Below, piece after piece: positions 12,926 through 20,899 of a stretch of 23,217 bases of DNA. The stretch lies in NCBI GenBank assembly GCA_036389695.1, contig DASVWG010000221.1:1-23217 (forward strand), written 5' to 3'. The notes below the pieces were generated by a model that searched no databases, had not been told where the DNA came from, and was given only the letters and a program-made list of their open reading frames with translations. The position numbers and the translations under genes are program-made. Source of the stretch: JALZHR01 sp036389695. GTDB lineage: Bacteria > Acidobacteriota > Blastocatellia > Pyrinomonadales > Pyrinomonadaceae. Every line of letters starts with the position of its first letter. Position 1 is the stretch's first letter.

Positions 12926-14182
12926 ATGGCGCAAACTGTACTGACATTTATTACCCGAATAAAGCCCGACCGCCGCGCGCGGCTTGAAGAGCTGCTCACG
13001 GAAGTGCGCGAAAATCTCGACGCTAATCCGTATGTTCCGTTCGCTTCTTTGACGCGCGTGCATTTTGCCAGCTTCGTCATCATCGACAACGAAGAATACG
13101 GTCCGTATCTGATATTCGAGAATAACTTCGACGACGCGCTCGACACGTATCTGGACGAGTTATTGGAGCACGCCGGCAGAGGGCTGCACGAAATATACAC
13201 TTGCTGCCTGGAATACGCCGCCGAATCGTTTGAGCCTTCCCGGCTGAAAGCTTTTCTCAAGGCGCGCGTCGTTCGACCGAGCGCGTATCATATCGGAAAT
13301 GTCGGTCGCAGCGCCAAACGCATTAAACAGGAATGCGCGCTGCGCGAACGGATTGAAGACTCGCTCGACGAGCTTATCAAGTCGGGTAAGGGCAAAGACG
13401 CTCCGGCTTCGCTGCGGCGATATATTCAGAATTTTGTGAAAACCGATTCGTCGCTGGCGTGGGCAATCGACAAAATCGGCGCGCGACAGACGTTTGCCGA
13501 AAGAATTGTGCCGCGACTCAAGATATATCTCTTCTTCATTGTCGTCATTATTCTGTCGCCGGTTCTGGCGCTGCCTTTTATTATCTGGCTGATAAATTTG
13601 CGGCGGCTGGAAAAAAAAGACAGGGTATTTTCCAGACCTCTGGACACCAGCCACATCGAGCAGTTAAACGCGCAGGAAGACCGCGTCGTGCAGAATCATC
13701 TCGCCAGCATCACTATCGTCAAACAGGGCTGGTTCCGGCGCTTCACTCTCAGAACGGTGCTCTGGGTCGCCAACCTGCTCGCCCGCACCTCGACGAAAGG
13801 CGAATTGCGCGGCATCCGCAGCATTCATTTCGCTCACTGGTCGCTGATTGATAACGGGCGCAGGCTTCTTTTTCTCAGTAATTACGACGGAAGCTGGATG
13901 AGTTATCTCGACGACTTTATCGACAAGGCGGCGAGCGGGCTGACCGGCATCTGGAGCAATACGGACGGCTTTCCGGAGACGAGATTTCTGATTCTCGACG
14001 GCGCGCGAAACGAAGCGGGCTTTAAAGCTTATTCCCGGTACAGCCAGACTCCGGCGCTCGTCTGGTACAGCGCTTATCCTGATTTGACCGTGCAGAATAT
14101 CGATAACGACAGCCTGATTCGCGAAGACCTTTTCACGACGCTGAATGATGACGCGACCCGAAACTGGCTGCGGCGTTTCTGA
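12926..14182 (+). CDS. Membrane protein with two DyP-like ferredoxin-fold modules
   Basis: A 418-residue protein with an internal duplication. Module A centres on R-V-H-F-A-S-F-V-I-I-D-N (His46), L-I-F-E-N-N-F-D and Y-L-D-E-L-L-E-H-A-G-R-G-L. Module B centres on S-I-H-F-A-H-W-S-L-I-D-N (His301), L-F-L-S-N-Y-D-G and Y-L-D-D-F-I-D-K-A-A-S-G-L. Between them, residues about 198-225 form a strongly hydrophobic, Pro-kinked membrane segment (LFFIVVIILSPVLALPFIIW) followed by basic residues. The modules look like the ferredoxin-like fold shared by DyP peroxidases and chlorite dismutases, judged by pattern only. No proximal haem His motif (GAHIRR) is present, so it may bind substrate or partner rather than haem. 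The Shine-Dalgarno AGAGG is 5 nt before the ATG. It overlaps or abuts the DyP gene, indicating translational coupling. Confidence 0.72.
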   Translation: MAQTVLTFITRIKPDRRARLEELLTEVRENLDANPYVPFASLTRVHFASFVIIDNEEYGPYLIFENNFDDALDTYLDELLEHAGRGLHEIYTCCLEYAAESFEPSRLKAFLKARVVRPSAYHIGNVGRSAKRIKQECALRERIEDSLDELIKSGKGKDAPASLRRYIQNFVKTDSSLAWAIDKIGARQTFAERIVPRLKIYLFFIVVIILSPVLALPFIIWLINLRRLEKKDRVFSRPLDTSHIEQLNAQEDRVVQNHLASITIVKQGWFRRFTLRTVLWVANLLARTSTKGELRGIRSIHFAHWSLIDNGRRLLFLSNYDGSWMSYLDDFIDKAASGLTGIWSNTDGFPETRFLILDGARNEAGFKAYSRYSQTPALVWYSAYPDLTVQNIDNDSLIREDLFTTLNDDATRNWLRRF

Positions 14183-14196
14183 TGGGAGATGAATTT

Positions 14197-15621
14197 ATGA
14201 CGAAACCGGTAGAAGAAAGAATGCAGACACTGGAAGATGAAGATATACAGGGCTTTATGTTCACTTCATACGCGAGATACCTGCATTGCGCCGGATATTT
14301 ACTGCTCCGCGTCACAGACGACGGCGGAGAAGCCGCTCGCGGCTGGCTCGGCGAGCTGGTCGATAAAATTTCGACGGGCAAACAGAGAAGCAAGGAAGAG
14401 CGCCGACAGGAAATCTTTGCGCTGACTATCGCGTTTACTTCCACAGGCTTAGATCGTCTGGGATTTTCTCCGGAAGAGCTGGCGACATTTTCGCGCCCTT
14501 TTCAGGAAGGAATGGCGACCGAGCGCCGCGCGATAACTCTGGGCGATACAGACAACAGCGACCCGAAAAACTGGGAATGGGGAAATCTCACTAACCGCGT
14601 CGATATTCTTTTCATGATTTTCGCGCTGAATGAAGAGGTCCTGGCTGAACAGTTAAAATTGCGGCGCGATGAAATCAAGGCTTGCGGCGGACTTGAGGAA
14701 GTAAAGCTGTTTGAAGCGGGCAGACAGGTCGATGCGAAAGAGCATTTCGGTTATCTGGACGGCGTCGGGCAGCCCATTATCGAAGGCAGCGGCAAAGCCA
14801 TGAATCAACTAAGGCGCACCGGACACGCGACCGTCGTCAAAGCCGGAGAATTTATTCTCGGCTACAATAATGAGCTTGGCGTCAAAGACGATGTTCCGCG
14901 CACAAGCGAGATGCTTGAATTCGGCAAAAACGGCACTTATATCGTCTTTCGACAGATGGAGCAGCACGTCAGCGCCTTCTGGACTTTTCTGGAAGAAGCG
15001 ACGCGGCGCGACGGCGTCAGCGACCCCGAAGCGCGCGAGCGGCTCGGCGCGAAAATGGTCGGACGCTGGAAAAGCGGCGCGCCCGTCAGCCTGCATCGCG
15101 ACCGCGACCCGCACGACGGCGTGCCGCCGAAAGTCGACGAAAATGATTTCGGATACGCCAAAGACGATGCGCAGGGTTTCGGCTGTCCGATAGGCGCTCA
15201 TATTCGCCGCACGAATCCGCGCGACGCGCTGCCGCCGAATCCCGAAAAGGCGCTGAAATCGGCAAAACGTCATCGCATTATCCGGCAGGGACGCTCCTAC
15301 GGTAAGCACTCTGATGACGTTTTCGTCGATGACGGCAAAGAGCGCGGTCTGCATTTCATCTGCCTGAACAGCGACATCGAGCGCCAGTTTGAATTTATCC
15401 AGCAAACCTGGGTCAACAATAAAAAATTTGACGGGCTTTATGACGAAGTCGACCCGCTTATCGGCAAGCTCAAAGACTGTAATTCGTTTACCGTCCAGGA
15501 AGACCCGCTCCGCACGCGCGTTCATAATCTCGGCGAATTTGTGACGATAAAAGGCGGCAGTTACTTTTTTATGCCCGGAATCAAAGCGCTGCGCCATATC
15601 GCCGGACTGAAGAATTCTTAA
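14197..15621 (+). CDS. DyP-type haem peroxidase
   Basis: A dye-decolourising-type peroxidase using haem b and hydrogen peroxide. Diagnostic motif G-Y-L-D-G-V-G-Q-P holds the catalytic Asp188. The proximal haem-ligand His335 lies in GCPIGAHIRRTNPRD. Arg363 in H-R-I-I-R-Q-G-R-S-Y-G is the likely distal Arg. Further family marks are FICLNSDIERQFEFIQQTW and the terminal GGSYFFMPGIKAL. Length (474 residues) and the long insertions fit the larger D-type/fungal-like DyPs rather than the short EfeB type; there is no Tat signal, so it should be cytoplasmic or held at the membrane by its neighbour. An ATG at 14182 overlaps the previous stop (TGATG), but the ATG at 14197 has a GGGAG 8 nt upstream and is preferred. 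Confidence 0.92.
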   Translation: MTKPVEERMQTLEDEDIQGFMFTSYARYLHCAGYLLLRVTDDGGEAARGWLGELVDKISTGKQRSKEERRQEIFALTIAFTSTGLDRLGFSPEELATFSRPFQEGMATERRAITLGDTDNSDPKNWEWGNLTNRVDILFMIFALNEEVLAEQLKLRRDEIKACGGLEEVKLFEAGRQVDAKEHFGYLDGVGQPIIEGSGKAMNQLRRTGHATVVKAGEFILGYNNELGVKDDVPRTSEMLEFGKNGTYIVFRQMEQHVSAFWTFLEEATRRDGVSDPEARERLGAKMVGRWKSGAPVSLHRDRDPHDGVPPKVDENDFGYAKDDAQGFGCPIGAHIRRTNPRDALPPNPEKALKSAKRHRIIRQGRSYGKHSDDVFVDDGKERGLHFICLNSDIERQFEFIQQTWVNNKKFDGLYDEVDPLIGKLKDCNSFTVQEDPLRTRVHNLGEFVTIKGGSYFFMPGIKALRHIAGLKNS

Positions 15622-15747
15622 GCCGATTTGTCAGGGCGCGGTTATTTAACGAAGAACAGGACGCTGATTTTTTAGAATTCGCTGAGATTGATTAAGATTT
15701 TCTTTAAATTCATTCTAACTAATCCTAAGCAATCCTGATAAATCGGC
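15622..15747. repeat. Degenerate inverted repeat between the DyP and P450 genes
   Basis: Outer arms GCCGATTTGTCAGG (15622-15635) and CCTGATAAATCGGC (15734-15747) pair with one G-U. Inside, 15665-15700 and 15708-15744 are imperfect complements built from AGGATTNN-type units. It starts at the base after the DyP stop codon, give or take one, and ends 14 bp before the first P450 ATG. Confidence 0.7.
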
Positions 15748-15781
15748 GTCGCATTCTTCGATGGAAATTACAGAGAGTAAA

Positions 15782-17788
15782 ATGAATCAAAATAATCCGG
15801 ACAATACTGCCGCCGTCGCTCGCCGGTCGGCGCTGGAAAATCCGCGCCATCGTCTTATTTCCGTTCGCATCAGCCCGATGGTTGAAATGGCTCGATGGAT
15901 TTTCGAGCTTTACGACATCCCGTATGCCGAAGAAGCGCATGCCGCGGTTTTGCATGTTTTCGCGACTCGCGGCGCGCGCGGCGGCGACGAAGTTCCGGTC
16001 GTCGTAACTTCGGAAGGCGTCTGGAAAGGAGCGCGTGAGTTTCTTATTAACTTCGACGCGAAAACTCCGCCGGGACGCCGTCTGCTGGGCGAAATGGACG
16101 CCGAACGCGCCGCGAATCTCGCTTTTATAGACAGTCTTTTCGCGCTTTTGTTAAAACAGGTGCGGCGCTACGTTTATTTTCACCTTTTGCCGCAGCCGCG
16201 CCTGCTGAAGCCAATCGTCACGGACGGCATTCCGGGCTGGCAGAAGCTCTTCGTCGGGCTTTTTTATTCGACCTGGCGCGGATTTATGAGTAAGGCGCTG
16301 GATTTTTCGCCTAATCTCATCAGCGCTGCGCCGGGAGACATCGAGCAGGCGTTTAAACTGGTCGAAGACCGACTTGCCGACGGGCGGCAATTTCTCTCCG
16401 GCGACAGTGCGGGCATCATCGATATAGTTTTCTCCGCTCTCGCCGCGCCGGTCGTTTTCCCGCCGCAATACGGAGCGAAAGTTCCCGAAATCAATGACTT
16501 GCCGGCAGAGCTTCGGGATTTTGTTTCAAAATGCCGGAACAGCCGCGCCGGACAATTGGTTTTAGACACATATAACACCCGCCGAACCCAGCCGCAGCCG
16601 CTGATGCATTACAAAAAAAGACCTGTCGGTCTGGGAAATATAATTTTCGGCGCGCCGTTCAAAATCAGAGTCGCGAAATTTCTGGTGCGCTTTGTGCCGA
16701 ATCCGGTCATCGGCGGTTTTGCCGTCGTGTCGCGCTGGGACGATGTGAAAGACGTCTTCAAGCGTGATACGGAGTTTCTTATCGCGCCGCTGAACGCGCC
16801 CGGCATCGAAGAAATCAACGGACCTTTCGTGCTCGGGATGGACCGGAGCGAGCTTATGCTCCGCGAGCAGCGGCAGATGTATGCCGGGCTTGCTGTCGTC
16901 GATTTTGATGCCGTCCGCGCTCAGGTGCAGGCAGAGGCGCAGCGTATTCTGGCGGCGGCGCGCGAGACGGGCGACGGAAAAATCGACGTCGTCAACGGCT
17001 ACGCGCGGCTGGTCGCGGCGCGCACGGCGGTTTCGCTGTTCGGCGTCAGCGGCTCGACGGAAGCCGAATATATACGCACCGTGCGCCGGATTTTTTATCA
17101 CGCCTTTTTAAATATCAAGGCAGACCAGGAGATTAGAAAAAAAGCGCTCGACGCTTCGGCGGATTTGCGTCGCTGGACGCTCGACGAGATAGCGCGCCGC
17201 GTATCGACCGGCGAGAAAAAAAACGATGTGATGTCGGCTCTGCTCGCGCTTCGCGAGACAGACCCGCAAGCGCTCGACGACGACGGCGTGCGCCGGACTT
17301 TAATGGGAATGCTCGTCGGCGCGGTCGATACGACGGCGACCGCCGTTGCCAACTGCACCGCTGTGCTTTTACGCGACGCCGATTTAAAAAAACGCGCTCT
17401 GGCAGATGCCGATAATCCAGACCGCTTCGTCGGCTGGTGCTGGGAAGCCTTAAGATTTATGCCGCATAATTCGATACTCGCGCGCTTCGCCCGCACGGGC
17501 ACGAAAATCGTCGATAAAGAGCTGAAACGCGACACGAAAGTAGTCATCAACATTCTCGGCGCGATGCACGACGCCAATGTTTTTACGTCGCCGGAGCAAT
17601 TGAATCCCGACCGCCCGCTGAGCAACTATTTCCACTTCGGCGCGGGTCTGCACCCGTGCGCCGGCAGAGCCATCAACGCCGTTCAGGTGCCGGAAATGGT
17701 CAGACAATTATTGCTGCATAATGCTTCGCGCGCCGAAAGACCGCGCTTTGACGGACCGTTTATAGACGAGCTTTTAGTCCAGCTGTAG
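15782..17788 (+). CDS. GST-like domain fused to cytochrome P450
   Basis: A two-domain protein. Residues about 18-270 are a GST-like domain (S-P-M-V-E-M-A-R-W-I-F-E-L-Y-D-I-P-Y, V-P-V-V-V, then the helical half with ADGRQFLSGD and ALAAPVVFPPQYG), paralogous to the stand-alone GST-like protein of this cluster. Residues about 285-668 are a P450 with I-helix V-G-A-V-D-T-T (Asp516-Thr517), K-helix E555-A-L-R558 and the haem loop FHFGAGLHPCAGRA (Cys626). No reductase or ferredoxin gene is adjacent, so it may act on peroxides or use remote redox partners. An in-frame ATG lies at 15761; the ATG at 15782 follows GAGAG closely and is slightly favoured. The location after a DyP peroxidase recalls peroxidase-P450 pairs in fatty-acid oxygenation, but that is inference. 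Confidence 0.9.
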   Translation: MNQNNPDNTAAVARRSALENPRHRLISVRISPMVEMARWIFELYDIPYAEEAHAAVLHVFATRGARGGDEVPVVVTSEGVWKGAREFLINFDAKTPPGRRLLGEMDAERAANLAFIDSLFALLLKQVRRYVYFHLLPQPRLLKPIVTDGIPGWQKLFVGLFYSTWRGFMSKALDFSPNLISAAPGDIEQAFKLVEDRLADGRQFLSGDSAGIIDIVFSALAAPVVFPPQYGAKVPEINDLPAELRDFVSKCRNSRAGQLVLDTYNTRRTQPQPLMHYKKRPVGLGNIIFGAPFKIRVAKFLVRFVPNPVIGGFAVVSRWDDVKDVFKRDTEFLIAPLNAPGIEEINGPFVLGMDRSELMLREQRQMYAGLAVVDFDAVRAQVQAEAQRILAAARETGDGKIDVVNGYARLVAARTAVSLFGVSGSTEAEYIRTVRRIFYHAFLNIKADQEIRKKALDASADLRRWTLDEIARRVSTGEKKNDVMSALLALRETDPQALDDDGVRRTLMGMLVGAVDTTATAVANCTAVLLRDADLKKRALADADNPDRFVGWCWEALRFMPHNSILARFARTGTKIVDKELKRDTKVVINILGAMHDANVFTSPEQLNPDRPLSNYFHFGAGLHPCAGRAINAVQVPEMVRQLLLHNASRAERPRFDGPFIDELLVQL

Positions 17789-17833
17789 AAGCATATTCTC
17801 AAACGGACGGGCAGACCGCCGGAAGAGAAACCG

Positions 17834-17887
17834 AAAATAAATAAAGCCTCTAGTTTTTGTGCAAAAACTAGAGGCTTTATTTATTTT
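17834..17887. terminator. Strong bidirectional intrinsic terminator
   Basis: A perfect 26 bp inverted repeat: arms 17834-17859 and 17862-17887, with core AAAGCCTCTAGTTTTTG and its complement, flanked by A-tract and T-tract. It closes the haem cluster 45 bp after the P450 stop and separates it from purB. Confidence 0.92.
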
Positions 17888-17982
17888 AAAATTGAGTTCT
17901 CTGCCGCGTCAGCCGAAAACAATCCGTCAAAGCCGATTTGCAATTTCAAAAGACTGTGTCCGAAAATGTATCTTTACCGGTT

Positions 17983-19299
17983 ATGATTGAACGCTACACT
18001 TTGCCTGAAATGGGCGCGCTCTGGTCGCCGCAGAATAAATTTCAAAAATGGCTCGACGTGGAAATCGCCGTCTGCGAAGTTCACGCCGAAGACGGCACGA
18101 TTCCCCGAAATGCGCTGGAAGAAATCAAAGCGAAAGCCGCGTTTACGGTCGAGCGCATCAACGAAATCGAAAAAACGACCGACCACGACGTTATCGCTTT
18201 TACGACGAATCTGGCGGAAAATATCGGCGAAGCGGCGCGTTTCGTGCATTACGGCTTGACGTCGAGCGACGTCGTCGATACGGCAAACGCGCTTCTGCTG
18301 CGCGATTCCTGCGAGATTTTATTGCGGAAGACGGACGCGCTTTCGGAAGTCTTAAAACGTCGCGCCTTCGAGTTTAAAGACACGCCGCAAATCGGCAGAA
18401 CGCACGGCATACACGCCGAGCCGACTTCGTTCGGTTTGACGTGGGCTTTGTGGTACGCCGAGATGCAGAGAAACCGCGAGCGGCTTTTGAAGGCGCGGGA
18501 AACGATTGCGGTCGGCAAAATTTCCGGCGCGGTCGGCGCGTTCGCTCACTTAGCGCCGGACGTCGAAGAAAGAGTCTGCGCAAAATTAGGTTTAAAGCCC
18601 GCGCCGGTTTCGACGCAGGTCGTTCAGCGCGACCGCTATGCCGAATATCTCTGCACGCTGGCGATTATCGCTTCGAGCCTGGAAAAAATCGCGCTTCAGG
18701 TTCGTCACTGGCAGCGGACGGAAGTTCGCGAAGCGCAGGAAAAATTTAAAGCCGGGCAGAAAGGCTCAAGCGCGATGCCGCACAAGCGCAACCCGATTTT
18801 GTCTGAGAGAATCTGCGGAATGGCGCGAACCGTGCGCGCCAATTCCATTGTCGGTCTGGAAAATATCGCGCTCTGGCACGAGCGCGATATTTCGCATTCT
18901 TCGGCGGAGAGAATCGTTTTGCCTGATTCGTCGGCGACGACCGATTACATTCTGGCGAAAACGGCTTCGCTTTTGGACGGGCTGGTCGTTTATCCGGAAA
19001 ATATGCTGAAAAATCTGAACCTGACGCGCGGGCTGGTTTTTAGCGGTCAGCTGCTGCTGGCGCTGACGCAAAAAGGCGTTTCGCGCGAGGACGCGTATGT
19101 TTACACGCAGCGCAACGCGATGAAAGTCTGGGACGAAGGCGGCGAATATAAAGATTTGATTTTGCAGGACGCCGATATTCAGGCGAAATTATCGCCGGAA
19201 GAAATCGAGAGAGTTTTTGACGTGCGGCATTATTTGCGCAACGTCGATAAAGTTTTCGCGCGGGTTTTTGAGGCAAATACAAAAGGGCAAGCGAGTTAG
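17983..19299 (+). CDS. purB: Adenylosuccinate lyase
   Basis: Catalyses two fumarate-releasing steps of purine synthesis: SAICAR to AICAR, and adenylosuccinate to AMP. It belongs to the fumarase/aspartase superfamily, shown by the signature GSSAMPHKRNPI (Ser262/Ser263 mobile loop), TSSDVVDTA near residue 88 and GRTHGIHAEPTSFG near 140. Length is 438 residues. The frame opens earlier at a TTG (17938), but families of this type start MIERYTLPEMG, so the ATG at 17983 is chosen; no strong Shine-Dalgarno is seen for either. Other purine genes (purS, purQ) follow 550 bp downstream on the same strand, with a converging DUF4870 gene in between, so they are not one simple operon. Confidence 0.95.
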   Translation: MIERYTLPEMGALWSPQNKFQKWLDVEIAVCEVHAEDGTIPRNALEEIKAKAAFTVERINEIEKTTDHDVIAFTTNLAENIGEAARFVHYGLTSSDVVDTANALLLRDSCEILLRKTDALSEVLKRRAFEFKDTPQIGRTHGIHAEPTSFGLTWALWYAEMQRNRERLLKARETIAVGKISGAVGAFAHLAPDVEERVCAKLGLKPAPVSTQVVQRDRYAEYLCTLAIIASSLEKIALQVRHWQRTEVREAQEKFKAGQKGSSAMPHKRNPILSERICGMARTVRANSIVGLENIALWHERDISHSSAERIVLPDSSATTDYILAKTASLLDGLVVYPENMLKNLNLTRGLVFSGQLLLALTQKGVSREDAYVYTQRNAMKVWDEGGEYKDLILQDADIQAKLSPEEIERVFDVRHYLRNVDKVFARVFEANTKGQAS

Positions 19300-19310
19300 A
19301 CTTGCCCTTT
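19282..19310. terminator. Hairpin terminator overlapping the purB stop codon
   Basis: AAAGGGCAAG (19282-19291) pairs perfectly with CTTGCCCTTT (19301-19310), loop of 9 nt containing the TAG stop of purB. It sits between convergent purB and the DUF4870 gene and could serve both. The U-tract is short. Confidence 0.6.
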
Positions 19311-19334
19311 GCGTTCTTTGAATTTTATATCAAA

Positions 19335-19724
19335 TTAATTTGACCAGCCGTCAGCTAGGTTGCCGATGACGGGAAGCTTGAATATCTGTCCCTGAAAGGC
19401 TTTGATGCAGCAAAATACGATTGCGGCTAAAAGTCCCAGCAGGACGAGAATCCAAAGCAGAAAGCCGACCATCATCAGCATTCCCGAGTTGGCGGCAGCG
19501 GCAGCGCCATAGACGAACATCACGACGACATACAGAACGATACCGACTGCGTGCAGCAGCAGCGATTGAAACGCGTGAAATCGCGCTAATTTATTTGTTT
19601 TATCCTGAACAATGATAATAATGCTTATAATTAAGCCGATAAAACAGAACGGAATGTACGCGAGCAGCGCTGCGACATTTGCATCAAGTCCTAAAGCAGA
19701 CTTGCCACCAGACATATTTTGCAT
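19335..19724 (-). CDS. DUF4870-type small membrane protein
   Basis: A 129-residue integral membrane protein starting MQNMSGGKSALGLDANVAA. Membrane segments are at about residues 18-40 (AALLAYIPFCFIGLIISIII), 57-77 and 85-117 (two close segments). The basic loop DKTNKLARFHAFQSLLLHA is the hallmark of the DUF4870 family of small three-to-four-helix proteins of unknown function. The frame opens 69 bp earlier, but the ATG at 19724 has a perfect AAGGAG Shine-Dalgarno 6-7 nt upstream. It converges on purB and diverges from purS. Confidence 0.85.
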   Translation of the reverse strand: MQNMSGGKSALGLDANVAALLAYIPFCFIGLIISIIIIVQDKTNKLARFHAFQSLLLHAVGIVLYVVVMFVYGAAAAANSGMLMMVGFLLWILVLLGLLAAIVFCCIKAFQGQIFKLPVIGNLADGWSN

Positions 19725-19763
19725 TTTGAATCTCCTTTTTTTGGGAAAAAATTTATAATTGAA

Positions 19764-19791
19764 TTGCCTAACTTGGCGAAAATGATATAAC
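19764..19791 (+). promoter_or_regulatory. Candidate purS-purQ promoter
   Basis: TTGCCT at 19764-19769, a 16 bp spacer and TATAAC at 19786-19791 with an extended -10 (TGA before it). Initiation near 19798 would leave about 48 nt before purS. No purine riboswitch core was noticed in the leader. Confidence 0.5.
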
Positions 19792-19845
19792 AAGACGACA
19801 ATAGAAACAAGATTTGCGAAAGTTTTTTCAGGAGTTTTATTTAAG

Positions 19846-20091
19846 ATGAAAGCAAAAGTTTACGTCACGCTCAAGCCGAGCGTGCTCGACCCGCAGGGCA
19901 AAGCCATTCATCACTCGGTCGAGCTGCTCGGTTTTGAAAGCATCAAAGACGTCCGGCAGGGCAAATATTTCGAGGTTCAGATAGCCGACGAAATCTCGGA
20001 AGCCGAAGCCCGCGAGCTCGCATCCAAAATTGCGAAAGATGTTCTGGCAAATCCCGTTATCGAGGATTACAAGGTTGAAATTGTGAATTAG
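19846..20091 (+). CDS. purS: Phosphoribosylformylglycinamidine synthase subunit PurS
   Basis: The small subunit that, with PurQ (glutaminase) and PurL (synthetase), turns FGAR into FGAM using glutamine and ATP. The 81-residue protein has the whole PurS pattern: K-V-Y-V-T-L-K-P-S-V-L-D-P-Q-G-K-A-I-H at the N-terminus, G-F-E-S-I-K-D-V-R-Q-G-K-Y-F-E, and the C-terminal V-L-A-N-P-V-I-E-D-Y. An AGGAG lies 11 nt upstream of the ATG. purQ follows after a repeat-filled 106 bp gap. PurS implies a three-subunit enzyme rather than the fused PurL of enterobacteria. Confidence 0.95.
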   Translation: MKAKVYVTLKPSVLDPQGKAIHHSVELLGFESIKDVRQGKYFEVQIADEISEAEARELASKIAKDVLANPVIEDYKVEIVN

Positions 20092-20097
20092 TCATTA

Positions 20098-20190
20098 GTC
20101 CTTTGTCCTTTGTCCTTCGCAAGTTGAATATAAATGCATTCTCAAATTTATTTCAAACTGCAAAGGACAAAGGACGAAGGACAAAGGACG
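20098..20190. repeat. Inverted repeat of AAAGGAC units between purS and purQ
   Basis: The left arm (20098-20120) consists of CCTTTGT units and the right arm (20160-20190) of AAAGGAC/GAAGGAC units; they are near-perfect complements around an AT-rich centre. The right arm ends 7 nt before the purQ ATG and supplies its only Shine-Dalgarno-like AAGGA, so a folded hairpin would hide the ribosome site. Confidence 0.85.
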
Positions 20191-20197
20191 AAATATT

Positions 20198-20899
20198 ATG
20201 AAATTCGGAGTTATAGTTTTTCCCGGCTCAAACTGCGACCACGACGCTTATCACGCTATCTCGAAATACGTCGGGCAGCCGGTTGATTTTATATGGCACA
20301 AGCAAACCGATTTGAGCGGTTATGATGCCGTCATCGTGCCGGGCGGATTTTCTTACGGCGATTATCTGCGCGCCGGCGCGCTGGCGCGTTTTTCGCCCGT
20401 GATGAATGCGGTTAGAGAGTTTGCCGCGCAGGGGAAATTTGTTTTCGGCATCTGCAACGGCTTTCAGATTTTGTGCGAGGCTGGCTTGCTGCCGGGCGCT
20501 CTGATTCGCAACGCGAATCTGCATTTTGTCTGCCGTCACGTGAATATCAAGGTCGAAAATCAAAACACGCCTTACACCAGCGAGCTTGAAACGGGCGAAG
20601 TGCTTTCGATTCCGATTGCGCACGCCGAAGGCAATTACGTCTGCGACGACGCGACTTTCCACGCGCTGGAAGAAAACAATCAAATCGTCTTTCGCTACTG
20701 CGACGCGGCAGGCGAAATCACCAGTGAAGCCAACCCGAACGGCGCGCGCTCAAATATCGCGGGCATCTGCAATCAGGACAGAAACGTCCTCGGAATGATG
20801 CCGCACCCGGAACGCGCCTGCGAAGAATTATTAGGCTCCAGCGACGGACGCGACATTTTTCGCTCGCTGACGAATACGATTAGTAAATTGGGAAATTAG
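20198..20899 (+). CDS. purQ: Phosphoribosylformylglycinamidine synthase glutaminase subunit PurQ
   Basis: Class I glutamine amidotransferase that supplies ammonia to PurL in step four of purine synthesis. Motifs: VIVFPGSNCDHD at the N-terminus, VIVPGGFSYGDYLRAGALA, the nucleophile elbow F-G-I-C-N-G-F-Q (Cys86), and the triad pair MPHPERA (His203, Glu205). At 233 residues it has the usual length. purL is not in the window; the next gene converges from the other strand. The stop codon TAG lies within the left arm of the next inverted repeat. Confidence 0.95.
   Translation: MKFGVIVFPGSNCDHDAYHAISKYVGQPVDFIWHKQTDLSGYDAVIVPGGFSYGDYLRAGALARFSPVMNAVREFAAQGKFVFGICNGFQILCEAGLLPGALIRNANLHFVCRHVNIKVENQNTPYTSELETGEVLSIPIAHAEGNYVCDDATFHALEENNQIVFRYCDAAGEITSEANPNGARSNIAGICNQDRNVLGMMPHPERACEELLGSSDGRDIFRSLTNTISKLGN

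Noticed and set aside
14809..15597. 262-residue minus-strand frame opposite the DyP gene
   Set aside because: The plus strand carries all DyP motifs in order; the minus frame shows no family features.
20093..20190. CRISPR array in the repeat-rich intergenic gaps
   Set aside because: Units are 7-9 nt, without unique spacers of constant length, and no cas genes are present.
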